NCBI GenBank assembly: GCA_002715965.1
Contig: PBAL01000022.1
Location: 6,683 to 70,682, forward strand
Source: Verrucomicrobiales bacterium
GTDB taxonomy: Bacteria; Verrucomicrobiota; Verrucomicrobiia; Limisphaerales; JAYPXF01
Direction of reading: 5' to 3'
DNA length: 64,000 nucleotides
Positions 8,744 to 18,500 of this stretch are shown one piece after another. A program made the translations under genes and the position numbers. The notes below the pieces were generated by a model. It did no database searches. It had not been told where the DNA came from and worked only from the letters and a program-made list of their open reading frames with translations. How positions within the stretch are numbered: position 1 is the stretch's first letter; each line of letters starts with the position of its first letter.

Positions 8744-9163
8744 TCAGAACACCTCGCCGTCATTGAAGAACCGCTTCAACTCTGCCTCAGCCGCTTCCGG
8801 ACTGTCTGATGCGTGACAAATGTTCTTCATCTTGTCCAAGCCGAAGTCCCCGCGAATCGTACCTCTTTCTGCGATCGTGGAATCCGTCGGACCCAAAAGA
8901 TCGCGCACTTTCCCAATCGCACCGTCACCTTGAAGCGCCAATGCAATGACCGGCGACGATTGCATGAACTCCACAATCTCCGGAAAGAACGGCAGATGGG
9001 CAATGTGCGAGTAATGCTCCTTCAAGAGATCCTCGCCCAGGTTCATCATCTTGATCCCTCGTATCGTAAATCCCGCATCCTGATAGCGCTTCAGCACCTC
9101 ACCGCTGAGCTGTTTCTCGATGCAGTCCGGTTTGAAAAGAATAAGAGTCGTTTCTTCAGCCAT
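8744..9163 (-). CDS. ndk: Nucleoside diphosphate kinase
   Basis: A 139-residue cytoplasmic enzyme that moves the gamma phosphate of ATP to other nucleoside diphosphates through a phospho-histidine. The start MAEETTLILFKPD at 9163 fits the family, where TL-x-x-x-KPD is the N-terminal strand. The longer frame to 9406 has no family similarity and overlaps the ssrA promoter and 5' end. The active site is NICHASDS (family form N-x-x-H-x-SDS), with His117 as the catalytic residue. The usual GTIRGDF precedes it. It stands alone and ends in a strong terminator. Confidence 0.96.
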   Translation of the reverse strand: MAEETTLILFKPDCIEKQLSGEVLKRYQDAGFTIRGIKMMNLGEDLLKEHYSHIAHLPFFPEIVEFMQSSPVIALALQGDGAIGKVRDLLGPTDSTIAERGTIRGDFGLDKMKNICHASDSPEAAEAELKRFFNDGEVF

Positions 9164-9280
9164 GTCGTTTTCGTAAGAGCCTGCGATTCCTACACTTTGC
9201 CACGCGTCGGCGGCAAGGGTGAAGTTGGGAAGATCCGTCCGATCAGACCGATTGGTCGTCTCTGTCCGATCCTCACCAGC

Positions 9281-9310
9281 TTGACATTCCATCCACCCCA
9301 CCGATATTAG
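9281..9310 (+). promoter_or_regulatory. Sigma-70-type promoter of ssrA
   Basis: A perfect -35 box TTGACA (9281-9286) is followed after 18 bp by TATTAG (9305-9310), a moderate -10 box. It lies 11 bp before the mature tmRNA 5' end at 9322, as expected for a stable RNA. Visual match only. Confidence 0.65.
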
Positions 9311-9321
9311 CCACCTCCGAT

Positions 9322-9675
9322 GGGGGCGTCCTGGTTTCGACTGGACAAATACTCCTTCGGCCGCATGTCGAGGATGATTCGTTGGCCTCGTTAAACACCG
9401 GATCAATCATTAATTGCCAATGAAGAAATGGCTCTCGCTGCTTAATTAACGCAACGACGTCTCACCCCGGACCCCGGCTAAGGGGATGAGGCGACGACAG
9501 CCGGGTGGATCGGAAATGGGGACAGCGCATGACCGGTCGACGTTCTCATGCTGACTAAGCGGGCGGATTCGTGCCGGAGCGTTATCCCCCGTCGAAAACC
9601 CATCTTCGGATAAACATGTAGACGTCGCAGGCAGGTTTGCCTAGGACGGGGGTTCGATTCCCCCCGCCTCCACCA
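9322..9675 (+). ncRNA. ssrA: tmRNA (one-piece)
   Basis: Transfer-messenger RNA, which rescues stalled ribosomes with SmpB and tags the unfinished protein. The 5' end GGGGGCGTCCTGGTTTCGAC is the standard tmRNA opening, and its first seven bases pair with CGCCTCC before the encoded CCA (ends 9675). The T arm is GGGGG-TTCGATT-CCCCC. The tag frame is 9416-9445 and reads ANEEMALAA then TAA, starting at the GCC resume codon and ending in the usual ALAA degradation signal. Length is 354 nt, and the acceptor halves lie at the two ends, so it is the standard one-piece form rather than the split form of some alphaproteobacteria and cyanobacteria. Confidence 0.97.
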
Positions 9676-9832
9676 TATTTTAAAGGGGATCTTGTGTGTG
9701 GTTCGTTAGCGGCCAGATTGCGAACTATGCTCTTTCTCGATCGGGTCACTTCGATCAGGAATGTGGTCGACTTCGATCCGTTGGGACCGAGTTTGCATTT
9801 ACCATTTTCGCTCGGATGGCTAAGACAGTCGG

Positions 9833-10705
9833 ATGATCAGATCGATTGGAGTTCTCGCTACGGTCATGTCGGTGGGATTTTTCTGCGGTTGCGCGCTTGT
9901 CACGCCTGCACCGCGTCAGGTCGTATTTACCGCCATGGGCTGTGGTCCATACGACCGGGCTGCGGAAGCTGCACTGGAGCGGTTCATCAAACTCGATAAC
10001 CAAATCGCCACCAGCCAGTTCGTGGTGCATTGCGGTGACATTGTCACGGGAAGGAACACAGACTGGCCGGAATCCCAATACATCAGGGTCGCTGAAATCT
10101 TGAAGAACGGAAACCGGATTCCGACCTTCATCGTTCCCGGGGACAACGAATGGAACGATCAAACCGATCCCGATCGCCACTGGGGTTATTGGGAGAAGCA
10201 CTTCCTTGAGTTTGAACGACATTGGAAATTGCCGACGCCGGTGATGAGACAGGAAAACCGACCGGAGAACTTTGCGTTCAATCTGGATGGCACGCTGGTC
10301 ATTGGCATCAACAAGGTTGGTGGAAAGGTTCACGATGCGGACGAATGGAAGCGCCGATTGTCCGACAATGGCCACTGGATCGCGATGCAGTTTGAGAAGC
10401 ATCGGAAAGAGGCTCATTCGGCAGTCATCCTTGCCCAGGCGCGCGCCCCGGGAAATACCGACCAGTTCGTTGACAGCCTGATTGCTTCCGCGGCGACGTT
10501 CGCCAAGCCGATCCTCTATCTCCACGCGGACGGACACAAGTGGTTCGTCAAAGAAGGAAACAGGGCAACGAACATCACGCATGTCCAGATGGACCTGATC
10601 AGCTCCAATTTTCCGCCGATCCAGGTGACCGTAACCGGCGATCCCTCCAGTCCTTGGCTCTTTGACCGGCGTCAGAACAGCACCTTTTGGGGAACGGCGC
10701 GTTGA
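9833..10705 (+). CDS. Lipoprotein calcineurin-like phosphoesterase
   Basis: A 290-residue exported protein. The N-terminus is hydrophobic and ends in FFCGCA, a probable lipobox. Metal-binding motifs of the calcineurin-like fold follow: HCGDIVTG (about 62), VPGDNEWND (about 102, replacing the usual GNHD/E) and LHADGHKW near residue 232 as the final His motif. The first motif (D-x-H) is not evident; AMGCGPYD is in its place, so one metal ligand may differ. The substrate is unknown. It starts about 160 bp after ssrA with no clear ribosome-binding site. Confidence 0.8.
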   Translation: MIRSIGVLATVMSVGFFCGCALVTPAPRQVVFTAMGCGPYDRAAEAALERFIKLDNQIATSQFVVHCGDIVTGRNTDWPESQYIRVAEILKNGNRIPTFIVPGDNEWNDQTDPDRHWGYWEKHFLEFERHWKLPTPVMRQENRPENFAFNLDGTLVIGINKVGGKVHDADEWKRRLSDNGHWIAMQFEKHRKEAHSAVILAQARAPGNTDQFVDSLIASAATFAKPILYLHADGHKWFVKEGNRATNITHVQMDLISSNFPPIQVTVTGDPSSPWLFDRRQNSTFWGTAR

Positions 10706-10853
10706 GATCGAATCCGTCCGGAAGAGATCCATGGTTACTCAACTGTCTGATCTCCCTTGCACACACGCATCCTGCGGATGGCATCTGAAACTGACACGGT
10801 AAGGCGGTTTTGCTTGCTTCGCTGGGAGGTGATGGGAGCGTGGTGATTGTTCC

Positions 10854-13800
10854 ATGCGCGTGGCCTTGAATTTAACAGCAATGCTGATCCTGCTGTCGGT
10901 GCCGCCGGCGGAGATTCATGCTGCGCCGGACTATCTGCGCGAGATCAAGCCGCTCTTGGAACACAAGTGCTTCGCGTGTCATGGAGGCTTGAAGCAGAAG
11001 GCGGGGCTTCGGTTGGATACGATTGCGAACATGTTGCGCGGTGGTCGAACCGGGGCCGCGGTGGTATCGGGTGACCCGATGAAGAGTCTTCTCCTGCGCA
11101 GGGTTCGTGAAACGGATGAGTCGAAGCGAATGCCGCAGGAATCCGGGGCTTTGACGGCTGAGGAGATTTCTTTGTTGGAGCGATGGATCGCGGGTGGCGT
11201 GCAAGAGTTGGCGAACGAAGAGGAGCAGATCGATCCGAAGAGGTATTGGTCCTATCAATTGGTTCGTCGGCCTATGGTGCCGAAGGGCGCGGGTTTCGAT
11301 CACCCGATCGACGCGTTTCTCGGCGCGAGACACCAGCGGCTGGATCTCAGGCCGGGACCGCTGGCCGACAAGGCAACCCTTTTGCGCCGGGTTTACCTGG
11401 ATCTGGTCGGTGTGCCTCCGACACCGGATGAACTGCGAGAGTTTGCATGTGACTCTTCAGGAGAGGCATACACGAAGGTGGTCGATCGTTTGCTGAATGA
11501 TCCGAGGTACGGTGAGCGTTGGGGACGGCACTGGATGGATGTGTGGCGTTACAGCGACTGGTACGGCCGGAGGGCGCCGAATGAAATCCGCTACAGCATG
11601 CGCCACATCTGGCGATGGCGGGATTGGATCGTGGAATCATTGAACGCGGACAAGGGCTACGATCGGATGGTGTTGGAGATGTTGGCGGGGGATGAAGTGG
11701 CGCCAGAGAATTCCGGTTCGTTGGCCGCGACGGGCTTTATCGGTCGGAACTGGTACAAGTTTGATCGGAATGTCTGGATGTTCGATGTGGTCGAACGCAC
11801 GAGCCAGGGCCTGCTGGGACTGACGATGCGTTGCGCGCGGTGTCATGATCACAAGTACGATCCGATCACGCATGAGGATTATTATCGATTTCGCGCCTTC
11901 TTCGAACCTCATGGAGTGCGGACCGATCCGGTCGATGCCAAGCAGGAAAAGGAGAAGGACAACAACAAGGAGCTGGTTCTGAAGCAGGGACTCTCGCGGG
12001 TGTTTGACGAGAAGCTGGATGCGAAGACCTATCTGTTTCGTCGCGGGGATGATCGCAGTCCGGACAAGTCTCGCGATTTGAGTCCGGCGGTTCCGGCTTC
12101 CTTGACGCGCTCGCCGGTTGTCGTCAGTAAAGTCAACCTTCCTCCAGTCGCGTTCTATCCGGCGCTACACCCGCAAATGATTGAGCGACAACGAATCGCT
12201 TTGGCCCAAGGCATAACGACGGCCAAGCTGGAAACCCAGAAGGTCATGGAAAAGCGTGAGGCGTTGAAGACGCGGATCGCGGCCATCAAGGCCGGCCAGG
12301 AATCGATTCCGAAAGGCGACTCGCTGTTTTTTTCGGACACCTTCGATTCCGAACGCAAGGACGTGTGGAAGAAAGGGAAGGGCAGTTGGGTTTGGCAGGA
12401 TGGGTTGTTAAAGCAGACGCAGGTGACCAGTTTTGCCACGGTGGTGAGCAGGACGAATCACCCGCCCAACTTTCGCGTGAAGGTCCGCTATCGGCCGCTA
12501 CAGCCCGGTCACTTTCGCTCGGTAGGGTTCAGCTTCGACTATCACTCGGGGAATTCACAGGACGTCTACACGAGCACGGGCGATGCCCGGCAAAGCGTGC
12601 AGGCCTTTCATCGTCTGAAAGGAAAACGAATCTACCCGCGGGAAGGAATCATTCGCACGGAGTTGAAAGTCGATGAAGTGGCCACGATCCAAGCGGAGGC
12701 TCGCGGGCGGCAGTTGAAGATCTGGCTCAATGGCGAGTTGAAACTCGAATACGAAATGCCGGTGGTCCGCCGGCCAGGAAAGTTTGCCCTGTGGGTTCAC
12801 AGCGGAGTGGCTGAGTTCCTGGATGTGGAGATGATCGGTCTTGAGAATACGCTTTCCGATCTTCAGCGTGAGTTGGCCAAGTTGGCCGACTCGATTGAGA
12901 CCAAGCGCATTGGCGAGTCGATCGCTGAGGCCAAGCAAGCTTCGTTCGAACGGAGAGCAATTGCCGAGCAGGCAAAATACTCGGGACGTCCGGAAACCAA
13001 TGACCTCTTCCGGGCGGCCGCCAAGGCGGAAGCAAAAGTGAACGTGCTGCAAACCCGGCTGGATCTCCGGTCCGGCGTTGATAAAAAGAAAAGCGAAGCC
13101 GCGCTGAAGAAGGCTGAGGACACCTTCGCAAATCCCGGTCTGGAATACGCGCCCTTGGGAGAGATTCACCCCGCCACCAGCACCGGCCGGCGGACGGCGC
13201 TGGCCCGATGGATTGGTTCACGGGAAAACCCCAGGACGGCGCGCGTTGCGGTCAACCACATGTGGTTGCGTCATTTCGGAACGGCCCTCGTGCCCAGCGT
13301 CTCCAACTTCGGCCTCAACGGAAAACGGCCGACGCATCCCGAACTGCTCGACTGGCTCGCGAGCGAGTTGATGGACAATGATTGGAGCATGAAACATGTG
13401 CATCGCCTGATGGTCACTTCCGCGGCCTATCGCCGTTCGACCAAGCCTGTGCCGGGTGATCCGGACAACCGTCAATACGTGCGCATGAATTCGCGGCGCA
13501 TGGAGGCCGAAGCCGTGCGCGACTCCATTCTGCATCTGAGCAACGGCTTGGATTACGCGATGGGTGATGAAGACATCGACGATACGAAAGGCGACAGCGT
13601 GCCACGCCGGACCCTGTATTTCCGGGCGACACCCGACCGTCAAATGCAACTGACCACCGCGTTTGATGCGGCCAATCCCAATGCCTGTTATCGTCGTGAG
13701 ACCAGCGTGGTTCCAAATCAATCGTTGGCCTTGTTCAATGGAGCGCTCGCCCAGGATCGAGCGCGGGTGTTGGCACGCGAATTGCACGGCAGACACCACG

Positions 13801-14048
13801 AAGATCAGGAATTTGTGAAGGCTGCCTGGATTAACGTCTTGAGTTGTGAGGCATCCGGGAAGCAGGTTGAGCTCATGAAATCGTTCCTCTCGAAACAACG
13901 CGCCTTGCTGAAAGACACTTCCGGGATGCAACGATTCACGCCCGGGGTGAATTCCCAGGTGGCGCCTGCGGAAGATCCAGGCGTTCGCGCCCGCGAGAAT
14001 CTCGTGCACGCGTTGTTTAACCACAATGAGTTCATCACCATCCGATGA
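10854..14048 (+). CDS. Planctomycete-type cytochrome protein (PSCyt1, DUF1549, LamG-like insert, DUF1553)
   Basis: A 1064-residue secreted protein. Signal peptide at 1-23 (ends EIHAA). The PSCyt1 haem motif is CFACHGG at 39, followed by a C-terminal KRMPQE segment. DUF1549 spans about 145-360 and includes RRVYLDLVGVPPTPDE, DPRYGERWGRHWMDVWRYSD and a second haem-like motif CARCHDHKYDPI. Residues about 485-660 form an inserted jelly-roll (DSLFFSDTFDSE, RQLKIWLNGEL), similar to LamG/DUF1080 sugar-binding folds. A coiled-coil stretch and DUF1553 (ENPRTARVAVNHMWLRHFG) complete it. These proteins are predicted extracytoplasmic redox proteins linked to polymer breakdown. The DUF1501 partner follows 218 bp downstream. 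A GGTGA 8 bases before the ATG supports the start. Confidence 0.92.
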   Translation: MRVALNLTAMLILLSVPPAEIHAAPDYLREIKPLLEHKCFACHGGLKQKAGLRLDTIANMLRGGRTGAAVVSGDPMKSLLLRRVRETDESKRMPQESGALTAEEISLLERWIAGGVQELANEEEQIDPKRYWSYQLVRRPMVPKGAGFDHPIDAFLGARHQRLDLRPGPLADKATLLRRVYLDLVGVPPTPDELREFACDSSGEAYTKVVDRLLNDPRYGERWGRHWMDVWRYSDWYGRRAPNEIRYSMRHIWRWRDWIVESLNADKGYDRMVLEMLAGDEVAPENSGSLAATGFIGRNWYKFDRNVWMFDVVERTSQGLLGLTMRCARCHDHKYDPITHEDYYRFRAFFEPHGVRTDPVDAKQEKEKDNNKELVLKQGLSRVFDEKLDAKTYLFRRGDDRSPDKSRDLSPAVPASLTRSPVVVSKVNLPPVAFYPALHPQMIERQRIALAQGITTAKLETQKVMEKREALKTRIAAIKAGQESIPKGDSLFFSDTFDSERKDVWKKGKGSWVWQDGLLKQTQVTSFATVVSRTNHPPNFRVKVRYRPLQPGHFRSVGFSFDYHSGNSQDVYTSTGDARQSVQAFHRLKGKRIYPREGIIRTELKVDEVATIQAEARGRQLKIWLNGELKLEYEMPVVRRPGKFALWVHSGVAEFLDVEMIGLENTLSDLQRELAKLADSIETKRIGESIAEAKQASFERRAIAEQAKYSGRPETNDLFRAAAKAEAKVNVLQTRLDLRSGVDKKKSEAALKKAEDTFANPGLEYAPLGEIHPATSTGRRTALARWIGSRENPRTARVAVNHMWLRHFGTALVPSVSNFGLNGKRPTHPELLDWLASELMDNDWSMKHVHRLMVTSAAYRRSTKPVPGDPDNRQYVRMNSRRMEAEAVRDSILHLSNGLDYAMGDEDIDDTKGDSVPRRTLYFRATPDRQMQLTTAFDAANPNACYRRETSVVPNQSLALFNGALAQDRARVLARELHGRHHEDQEFVKAAWINVLSCEASGKQVELMKSFLSKQRALLKDTSGMQRFTPGVNSQVAPAEDPGVRARENLVHALFNHNEFITIR

Positions 14049-14131
14049 GGGACTCTGGTGGACAGGGCGCATTCGAGTTGCAAACCGATGTAGCGGAATT
14101 TGAAAAAATTCCGACCGTGGCGTGGGCTCAT

Positions 14132-14152
14132 CGGAAGATTTTGCATCTTCCG
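14132..14152 (+). terminator. Hairpin between the DUF1553 and DUF1501 genes
   Basis: CGGAAGAT and ATCTTCCG form an 8-bp stem with loop TTTGC, 84 bp after the DUF1553 stop. No T run follows on either strand, so it could reduce read-through or protect the mRNA end rather than be a true Rho-independent terminator. Confidence 0.35.
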
Positions 14153-14266
14153 CCAAGTGACTATTTCACGATCCGGTGGCGAAGTCCGAATGCGCCCTTA
14201 TGAAGAGATGTCCGTGATCCCTGCGTTGCATCCACGAAAAGTTCTGCTTAAATCAAACAGTCATCC

Positions 14267-15706
14267 ATGAGCCACTCGCCGCCAAACCGCCGACAGTTCC
14301 TCGCCGATACCGGAATGGGTTTCACCGGTCTGGCCTTGGGCTCATTGCTGGCGGGCGAGGGCATTTCGCGCGCGGATTCCACGGTGCCATCCGGGATCGC
14401 CGAGATAGCGCCCAAGGCCAAGAGCGTCATCTGGCTGTTCATGCTCGGGGGCACGAGCCACATGGAGAGTTTCGATCCGAAACCGGCGCTCAATCAGCAT
14501 GTGGACAAGACCTTTGAGGAGACTCCCTTTGGCGACAACGTCCTGAACTCACCTTTCTATCGCAAGAACGTTCGCGACTTCGCCGGAGTGCCGCGCGATT
14601 TGATGCCGAAGATCTATCCGCTTCAGATCGGCAGCCGCCCACAGGGACAGAGCGGAATCGAGATGAGCGACTGGTGGCCGCACCTCGCGACCTGTGTGGA
14701 TGATCTCGCCATCGTGCGTTCCATGTGGACGACGGACAACGATCACGCGGCTCAGCTTCAGTTTCATACCGGACGCCACATATTTGACGGGCTGTATCCG
14801 AGCATTGGCTCCTGGGTGCACTATGGATTGGGCACGGCGAACAAGAACCTGCCGCAGTTCGTCGTCATGGGGCCGCCACCGAGGGATTGCTGCGGTGGCG
14901 TGGGCGCGCACGGCGCGAGTTACCTCGGGCCGGAACACGCCGGCGTGAAGATTTCGACCGATCCCGACAACCCGCTTCAATTTGGAACACCCGGAGATCG
15001 CGTTTATCTCGCCGAACGCCGGCAACAACTGGAACTTCTCAACGACCTGCACGAACTGACGGCTGTCGAATACCCGAACGACGCCACCATGCGCGCGCGG
15101 ATCAAGTCCTACGAGCTTGCGTTCCGCATGCAAATGGCCGTGCCGGACGTGGTGTCCATGCAGAGCGAAACGGACGCGACCAAAGATCTGTATGGCCTGG
15201 ATGGCAAGGAAACCAGAACCTTCGGTCAACAATGCCTCATCGCCCGTCGCCTGGTCGAAAACGGCGTGCGTTTCGTTCAGCTCTATCACGACGGCTGGGA
15301 TGCCCATAGGGCGCTCTACAAGAATCACAGTGGGAACACGCGGCAGGTGGATCAACCCATCGCGGGCTTGTTGAAAGACCTCAAGCAACGCGGCCTGCTT
15401 GATGAAACGCTCGTGGTTTGGGCGACCGAATTTGGCCGTACCCCCGGCGCCCAGAATGCCGATGGCCGCGATCATCATCCCTACGGTTTTTCAGTGTGGC
15501 TTGCCGGTGGCGGAATCAAGGGCGGCATGACCCACGGCGCCACCGACGAACTCGGTTTTCATGCCGTGGAGAATCGCCACTACGTGACGGATATCCACGC
15601 CACCGTTCTGCATCAATTGGGTTTGAATCCCCGCAGCCTGGAAGTTCCCGGGCACAAACGGCTGGAGATCGATTTCGGCAGCCCGATCAGGGAGATCATC
15701 GCATAG
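14267..15706 (+). CDS. DUF1501 family protein (Tat-exported)
   Basis: A 479-residue protein of the DUF1501 family, whose fold belongs to the alkaline-phosphatase/sulfatase-like group. The N-terminus [20 protein letters not shown] is a twin-arginine signal. [19 protein letters not shown] is the family opening, with the first metal-binding Asp. [10 protein letters not shown] and [18 protein letters not shown] near residues 385-410 form the C-terminal metal-site region. In Planctomycetota and Verrucomicrobiota this gene regularly follows a DUF1549/DUF1553 gene, as here, so the pair probably forms one extracytoplasmic system. The exact reaction is unknown. Confidence 0.93.
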   Translation: MSHSPPNRRQFLADTGMGFTGLALGSLLAGEGISRADSTVPSGIAEIAPKAKSVIWLFMLGGTSHMESFDPKPALNQHVDKTFEETPFGDNVLNSPFYRKNVRDFAGVPRDLMPKIYPLQIGSRPQGQSGIEMSDWWPHLATCVDDLAIVRSMWTTDNDHAAQLQFHTGRHIFDGLYPSIGSWVHYGLGTANKNLPQFVVMGPPPRDCCGGVGAHGASYLGPEHAGVKISTDPDNPLQFGTPGDRVYLAERRQQLELLNDLHELTAVEYPNDATMRARIKSYELAFRMQMAVPDVVSMQSETDATKDLYGLDGKETRTFGQQCLIARRLVENGVRFVQLYHDGWDAHRALYKNHSGNTRQVDQPIAGLLKDLKQRGLLDETLVVWATEFGRTPGAQNADGRDHHPYGFSVWLAGGGIKGGMTHGATDELGFHAVENRHYVTDIHATVLHQLGLNPRSLEVPGHKRLEIDFGSPIREIIA

Positions 15707-15960
15707 GCGAATCAACATCGAACCTGGCGCAAAACGGAGCACATCTGATTTCGTTCATCAGAAGACTAATTGGTTTCCAATCGAGAGGCAGGACATACCA
15801 GAGCAGACGGCTTGGGCTTTGAATTCTTTGGTGTATCGCTTGCGAGGCATTAACATGACTGTCGATTGTCTCCTATCTGGTGGTCCAGAAATCTAGCGCA
15901 CCTCAAGCTGACGCGGGTTTTCGACTTGTTGCATACATCGCTTCGCTGTGACACACGAAG

Positions 15961-17406
15961 CTACTTGCGGCGCGGGTCCCAGACGGGATCAATCATATCG
16001 CCGTTGAGTTCCTCCCATTCGTGGCGGAGGCGCGAGGCGATTTCAGGTTCGGTGGTGGCGAGGTTCTTCGTTTCGCCGATGTCCTTGGATAGATTGTAGA
16101 GTTCCCAATCGTTCCCCTGTCCACGACGCGGATTCCGCAGCAGCTTCCAATCGCCGGAGCGAATTGCCGCGCGGTTGCCGATACGCCAAAACAGTTTGTC
16201 ATGTGGCCGGCCTGTCTTCTTGCCGGTCAGGTAGGGAATTAGATTCACACCGTCGTATTTCTTCTTCCGGTCGAGCGTCACATCAGCCAAGGCACAGGCC
16301 GTGGCGAAGATGTCGGGCGAGAGAATCGGGTTTTCGTAAGTCGTTTTGCCCGGAAGGCGTCCTTTCCATTGGGCAATGAACGGCACGCGCAATCCGCCTT
16401 CATACACGCTCCCTTTGCCGTCGCGCAGCGGCAGGTTGCTGGAAGTCAGTTCACGGGTTGGGCCGCCATTATCACTGAGGAAGAAGATCAGCGTGTCGCG
16501 TTCGAGTTTCTTCTCTCGAAGTTTCTTCAGCACGTCTCCAACGCTCTCATCCATGTTGGCAAGCATCGCGGCAAAGATACGTCGTTGGATGTCCTCGATG
16601 TGGGCAAACTTTTGCATGTATTTGTCCGTGCCCTGCAGAGGACTGTGCACGGCGTTGTATGCGAGATAGAGGAAGAAGGGTTTGTCGGCATTGCGATCGA
16701 TGAAATCCACGGCTTCGCGCGTGAAGGCGTCGGTTAGATACTCGCGTTCTTCGACTGGTTGGCCCGCACGGTAGATGGGATTGTCCGCGTCATAATCGGG
16801 TTCGGTGTTCCCCATGTGCGTGGTGAAGATGAGTTTCTGATCCGCGGAGATCCAACGACCTGATCCACCGCCGGGCAGGACCTTGCGTCGAAGCCAGGTG
16901 GTCGTGCCATGATACGGTGGCGGGACGAAGTAATGACCTTCGTGCATGAACCCGAAGAACTCATCGAAGCCTCTTCGGATGGGGTTGTACTTCGCTGTTC
17001 CACCGAGGTGCCACTTGCCGACAAGGCCGGTGATGTAGCCGGCGCTCACGAGCAGATCGGCGATGGTCTTCTCCCGGGTGGGCAGGCCGGCGTTTGGGTC
17101 TTCGTTTTTGGCGCCGGTCGGATTGTATTCGTAACCAAAGCGCGTCTGGTAGCGACCGGTCATCAGTCCCGCACGAGAGGCACTGCAAAAGGCTGCGGTC
17201 ACGTAACCTTGTGTGAATCGCACACCATTGCGGGCGAGTGAATCGATGTGGGGGGTGGGAATCTCCGGATTGCCCTGGCAACCGAGTTCCCCGTAGCCGA
17301 GGTCGTCGGCCAGCAGAAGAATTATGTTTGGGAGTTTGCGTTCGGCAGATGGGGCCGCCCACGTGAAGCAGGCCAACAGTACCGGGGCAAAGATGCGTGA
17401 AGTCAT
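15961..17406 (-). CDS. Secreted sulfatase (type I, CSASR motif)
   Basis: A 481-residue arylsulfatase-type hydrolase with a short signal peptide (MTSRIFAPVLLACFTWAAPS). LLADDLGYGELGC near 30-43 supplies metal ligands. The formylglycine site is CSASRAGLMTGR at Cys74, with Ala where most have Pro. GKWHLGG, FFLYLAYNAVHSPLQG and FFLSDNGGP complete the active site. It should remove sulfate esters from a polysaccharide outside the cytoplasm. The ATG overlaps the stop of the upstream DUF362 gene by four bases, so the two are coupled. No formylglycine-generating enzyme is visible in the window. The substrate cannot be assigned by eye. Confidence 0.94.
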   Translation of the reverse strand: MTSRIFAPVLLACFTWAAPSAERKLPNIILLLADDLGYGELGCQGNPEIPTPHIDSLARNGVRFTQGYVTAAFCSASRAGLMTGRYQTRFGYEYNPTGAKNEDPNAGLPTREKTIADLLVSAGYITGLVGKWHLGGTAKYNPIRRGFDEFFGFMHEGHYFVPPPYHGTTTWLRRKVLPGGGSGRWISADQKLIFTTHMGNTEPDYDADNPIYRAGQPVEEREYLTDAFTREAVDFIDRNADKPFFLYLAYNAVHSPLQGTDKYMQKFAHIEDIQRRIFAAMLANMDESVGDVLKKLREKKLERDTLIFFLSDNGGPTRELTSSNLPLRDGKGSVYEGGLRVPFIAQWKGRLPGKTTYENPILSPDIFATACALADVTLDRKKKYDGVNLIPYLTGKKTGRPHDKLFWRIGNRAAIRSGDWKLLRNPRRGQGNDWELYNLSKDIGETKNLATTEPEIASRLRHEWEELNGDMIDPVWDPRRK

Positions 17407-18470
17407 GGTGAAGGAGGGGGGAGCATTTCAACGACGATCCGTCGGGGATCGAAAACTCCGAGTTCCAGCAATTCGGCGTTGCGAAAGATCTCACGTGACA
17501 TGGGGCGTCGGGGCAATCCGGTATCCTGTCGTTGTCGCTCGACTTCCTGGATCGAGAGAACGTCGAGCGCCACGGGATCCTTGGAGAAGCGCAACTGACC
17601 CAGCACTTTCGAATAGTGGAGCAGGTTTTTTGCTTCACCCTGGTACTGGCAGATCAGGCCATCGACAATCACCACGGCCAATCGATCGAATATCTCAGGT
17701 TTGCCGAAGATCTCCGGCACGGCTTCAGTGAGCCCGCGGGATCGGGATTCGAAACGGATGGTGTTGTCGACCGATCCCATCGCGAGATTAAACATGGCGC
17801 CCGACACCCCTGCCGTGTTGTGGTTGAGGAGGGGCACAATGACGATGTGCTTGGTGATATCCTTGGTAATCAGTTTGGACATGTACGATTTGCGGCCAAC
17901 ATTCGGTCCTTTCTTGCCGAATTCAAAATCACCCCAGACGGGTTTGCCGGTGAGTGGAGATTCATAGGATACCTCGGGGTCCCAACCGGCGGAAATGCTG
18001 CTGGCGATCTGCACGCCGTAACGTTCTTTGAGTTCGTAGAATCCGGCGAGCCGGAGTGTGCCCAGTTGCTTGTCCCAGATAATGATCTTTCCGGGTACAA
18101 CCCCGATTTCGACCAATTGTTCGATCACAGCGGCCACCACCACCGGGCGAGTGCCGATGATTTTTCCCGGCGTGGAAAAGACCTTGATACCGATCGTGTC
18201 GTTGGGCGTGACCAACGAGCGCCAGCCATCGAGAAGATTGGTCTCGGTCAGCGCCTGAATTCCTGCGCGGACCATCTTTTTGACGACATGCGGCTGTGGG
18301 TTGTAGGTCTCCATGGAATTTGGATCCGACACGACCACGACGCGCGAAGTGGGCAGGTTCACCCGGCCCGACGAAAGCAGTTCGCTCCCGTTGACCGACG
18401 CGCCGGAGACGGTCCGGCAGACGATCATCAACAATCCAATGAGTGCTACGAATGGTGGGGTTCTTGACAC
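17403..18470 (-). CDS. DUF362 family exported protein
   Basis: A DUF362-type protein of about 355 residues. The start is placed at GTG 18470 because it gives a compact signal peptide (VSRTPPFVALIGLLMIVCRT, then VSGAS); the longer frame to 18527 would overlap the divergent lipoprotein gene. Central features are IGIKVFSTPG, IIIWDK and VPLLNHNTAGVSGAMFNLAMG, the last typical of the family, where Asp/Asn residues are thought to hold a cofactor or metal. The function is unproven. It is coupled to the sulfatase by an ATGA overlap. The start is only about 30 bp from that of the divergent TPR gene, so promoters overlap coding ends. Confidence 0.75.
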   Translation of the reverse strand: MSRTPPFVALIGLLMIVCRTVSGASVNGSELLSSGRVNLPTSRVVVVSDPNSMETYNPQPHVVKKMVRAGIQALTETNLLDGWRSLVTPNDTIGIKVFSTPGKIIGTRPVVVAAVIEQLVEIGVVPGKIIIWDKQLGTLRLAGFYELKERYGVQIASSISAGWDPEVSYESPLTGKPVWGDFEFGKKGPNVGRKSYMSKLITKDITKHIVIVPLLNHNTAGVSGAMFNLAMGSVDNTIRFESRSRGLTEAVPEIFGKPEIFDRLAVVIVDGLICQYQGEAKNLLHYSKVLGQLRFSKDPVALDVLSIQEVERQRQDTGLPRRPMSREIFRNAELLELGVFDPRRIVVEMLPPPSP

Positions 18471-18500
18471 CGCAAGCGGTGGATGGTACCAGCAGCATTC

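Noticed and set aside
9164..9406. N-terminal extension of ndk to 9406
   Set aside because: Runs into the ssrA promoter and the 5' end of tmRNA; ndk homology starts at MAEETTL.
9416..9445. Separate small protein gene in the 9.4 kb region
   Set aside because: The reading frame is the tmRNA tag, not an independent gene.
14549..15478. 309-codon minus-strand open frame over the DUF1501 gene
   Set aside because: Mirror of a GC-rich coding sequence; the plus-strand DUF1501 gene has clear family motifs and a Tat signal.
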